Positions 62,577-64,000 of a DNA stretch of 64,000 nucleotides are shown in pieces. The notes under the pieces are model-generated. The model searched no databases, was not told the DNA's origin, and saw only the letters and a list, made by a program, of their open reading frames with translations. A program made the position numbers and the translations under genes. Source of the stretch: an uncultured Eubacteriales bacterium (GTDB lineage: Bacteria; Bacillota; Clostridia; Christensenellales; UBA1242); assembly GCA_949031345.1 (NCBI GenBank), contig CARNVA010000002.1, forward strand, positions 1 to 64,000, in the 5' to 3' direction. Each line of letters starts with the position of its first letter. The stretch's first letter is position 1.

Positions 62577-63605
62577 TTATTTCATCTGATTTAAAAATCT
62601 TATATCATTTCGATAGAGATTTCTTATATTCCCAATGCTGTTTAAAATCATGGCTGTTCTATCAAGACCAAAACCAAACGCAAAACCTCTATATTTCTTG
62701 CTGTCAATTCCAGACATTTCAAGCACTTTAGGGTTTACAATTCCCGCACCTAAAAGCTCAAGCATTCCTGTACCTTTACATACTGAACAGCCTTTTCCAT
62801 GACAAGAAGGACAAGAAACATCGACTTCTATACTTGGCTCTGTAAAAGGAAAGAAAGATGGTCTAAATCTTATCGTAGTGTCTTCTCCAAATAATCTTTT
62901 CATAAGAATAGTCAACATAGATTTTAAGTCTGCCATAGAAACATTTTCATCAATTACAAGCCCTTCCAACTGATTAAATACTGGACTATGCGTAGAGTCA
63001 CTGTCATTTCTATAAGTTTTTCCAGGACAAATAATCTTAAACGGAGGTTTTCTTACCTCCATTTCTCTTGCTTGAACAGCAGAAGTTTGAGACCTAAGCA
63101 AAATGTTTTCATTTATAAAGAATGTGTCTTGCATATCTCTTGAAGGATGATTTTTTGGAATATTCATTGCTTCGAAATTATAATAATCCGACTCAATTTC
63201 TGGCCCTTCAACGACAGAAAAACCCAGCTTAACACAAATATCAGTCAGTCTATCCACTACATCAGCTATTGGATGCAATGCGCCCTTTAAACAATCTTTT
63301 GCAGGCTCTGTTATATCAACTTTTTCACTCTCCAATCTTTCACTAAGCTCATTTTGTTCAAACTCTGCCTCTTTTTTCGCAATACGCTCTTCAATTTCAT
63401 TTCTAACCTTGTTGATAAGTGCACCAACTTTTGGTCTTTCTTCAGCTGCAACATCACGCATCCCCTTTGACAACATGGTAAGATGCCCAGACTTGCCAAA
63501 AACTTTGACTTTAATATCATTTAAAGTCTTTCTAAGCGAATAATCAACTTTGTCAATTTCTGCAAGCACTTCCTGCTTCAACTTTTCAAGCTCATCAATC
63601 AACAT
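62577..63605 (-). CDS. pheS: Phenylalanyl-tRNA synthetase alpha subunit
   Basis: 342-residue catalytic alpha subunit. N-terminal coiled coil (about 1-90), class II motifs: LLRSQTSAVQAR, motif 2 region CPGKTYRNDSDSTHSPVFNQLEG (two parts), SFFPFTEPSIEVDVSC, and motif 3 FAFGFGLDRTAM. Start ATG 63605 after GGAGG; an ATG 12 nt earlier overlaps that site. Expression is controlled by the T-box upstream. Confidence 0.96.
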   Translation of the reverse strand: MLIDELEKLKQEVLAEIDKVDYSLRKTLNDIKVKVFGKSGHLTMLSKGMRDVAAEERPKVGALINKVRNEIEERIAKKEAEFEQNELSERLESEKVDITEPAKDCLKGALHPIADVVDRLTDICVKLGFSVVEGPEIESDYYNFEAMNIPKNHPSRDMQDTFFINENILLRSQTSAVQAREMEVRKPPFKIICPGKTYRNDSDSTHSPVFNQLEGLVIDENVSMADLKSMLTILMKRLFGEDTTIRFRPSFFPFTEPSIEVDVSCPSCHGKGCSVCKGTGMLELLGAGIVNPKVLEMSGIDSKKYRGFAFGFGLDRTAMILNSIGNIRNLYRNDIRFLNQMK

Positions 63606-63706
63606 AAATTCCTCCATACACTAAAATAAGATGAACAATAAATTTTCAAAAGTTTAAACATGACAATCTTTACTTTTATGCCAAATCAGTTTGAAAATTT
63701 ACATAC

Positions 63707-63741
63707 AAAAAAGCCCTCTTCGCATTAGGACGAAAGAGAAC
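63707..63741 (-). terminator. T-box terminator of the pheST leader
   Basis: Minus strand: GTTCTCTTTCG pairs with CGAAGAGGGC (several G-U pairs), 8-nt loop, six T. Confidence 0.82.
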
Positions 63742-63793
63742 TTTTCGTGGTACCACCTAAATTTAATGAGCAAACACTCATTCTTATTTAATC

Positions 63794-63808
63794 TTTTACG
63801 CAGATATA
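63794..63808. repeat. Degenerate copy of the 17-nt repeat arm inside the pheST T-box
   Basis: TTTTACGCAGATATA differs from the arm at 50066 and 52607 (TTTTACGCAGAGATA) at one position. It lies in the middle of the T-box leader, between stem I and the antiterminator. Confidence 0.5.
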
Positions 63809-64000
63809 CGGCAAAAACTACTTTCAATAATTTAAAATCAACGCTTAAATTTAAATAAGCAAATTTTAAAATAAGTTTCATAATTGCAGCTAGAAAGTGA
63901 ATTTACATACTATTTGACACCCACATTTCAGCTTAAAGTGAGCTCTCTGAGACAAACATTTATGCTACTAGTCTTTCATCATCGCCTTTTATAAATTAAA

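Larger units (their letters stand above)
63707..63990 (-). ncRNA. T-box riboswitch controlling pheST (phenylalanine type)
   Basis: On the minus strand the leader has the opening GGCGATGATGAAAGACTAGTAGC near 63965-63987 in parts, the AGAGAG stem I element (about 63945), the T-box AGGTGGTACCACG (63746-63758) and a terminator at 63707-63741. A TTC phenylalanine codon at 63899-63901 is a plausible specifier. Its promoter is beyond the window edge. Uncharged tRNA-Phe would turn on pheS, pheT, the desulfurase and thiI together. Confidence 0.9.

Overview
The window reads as chromosome from an AT-rich, Gram-positive-type, endospore-forming member of the Bacillota, most likely an uncultured gut Clostridia lineage (a Christensenellales-like affiliation is a guess). 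The support is a complete spoIIIAA-AH operon, spoIVB, a ytxC-like gene, two T-box leaders (thrS, pheST), a Firmicutes-style nusA-infB cluster, RNase Y, near-consensus sigma-A promoters with 17-nt spacers, and AGGAGG-type ribosome binding sites. I see no rRNA, tRNA, CRISPR array, prophage or insertion sequence.

Layout. 1-5.4 kb: 3' part of polA, ruvX, a DUF1292 gene, galE and a lipoprotein on the minus strand, a tiny Lys/Ser-rich protein, and ytxC. 5.4-11.2 kb: T-box, thrS, yajC, a TIGR04086-type membrane gene, secD, secF. 11.2-18.3 kb: rpsB leader, rpsB-tsf, frr-uppS-cdsA, rseP and a shortened PolC-like exonuclease protein. 18.4-27.2 kb: rimP-nusA-ylxR-ylxQ-infB-rbfA-nrnA-truB, then an endonuclease IV-like gene and efp. 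27.4-36.3 kb: spoIIIA operon, then yqhY-nusB-xseA-proS-xseB. 36.3-47.7 kb: a membrane protein, infC-rpmI-rplT-rRNA methylase behind an L20-type leader, yebC, a hypothetical gene, ruvC-ruvA-ruvB-queA-tgt, rny and a small-multidrug-export family gene. 47.7-64 kb: almost everything is on the minus strand: a PadR-like regulator fused to a membrane domain, an unknown gene coupled to serS, argR-recN-spoIVB, and pheS-pheT-cysteine desulfurase-thiI behind a second T-box. A tyrosine recombinase is the only plus-strand protein gene there.

The genes are mostly core: translation, ribosome maturation, protein export, envelope lipids, DNA repair and sporulation. The unusual parts are local: (i) a strand switch near 47.7 kb, followed by a perfect 17-bp inverted repeat whose arm recurs beside the tyrosine recombinase; (ii) a PolC-like protein at the polC locus with neither PHP nor polymerase domain; (iii) a membrane-anchored PadR regulator; (iv) at least four promoters whose -10 box sits 6-7 nt from the start codon, predicting leaderless mRNAs; (v) an rpsB leader with mutually exclusive pairings; (vi) gaps and moves in conserved gene orders (no pyrH between tsf and frr, proS inside xseA-xseB, ThrRS without a TGS domain).
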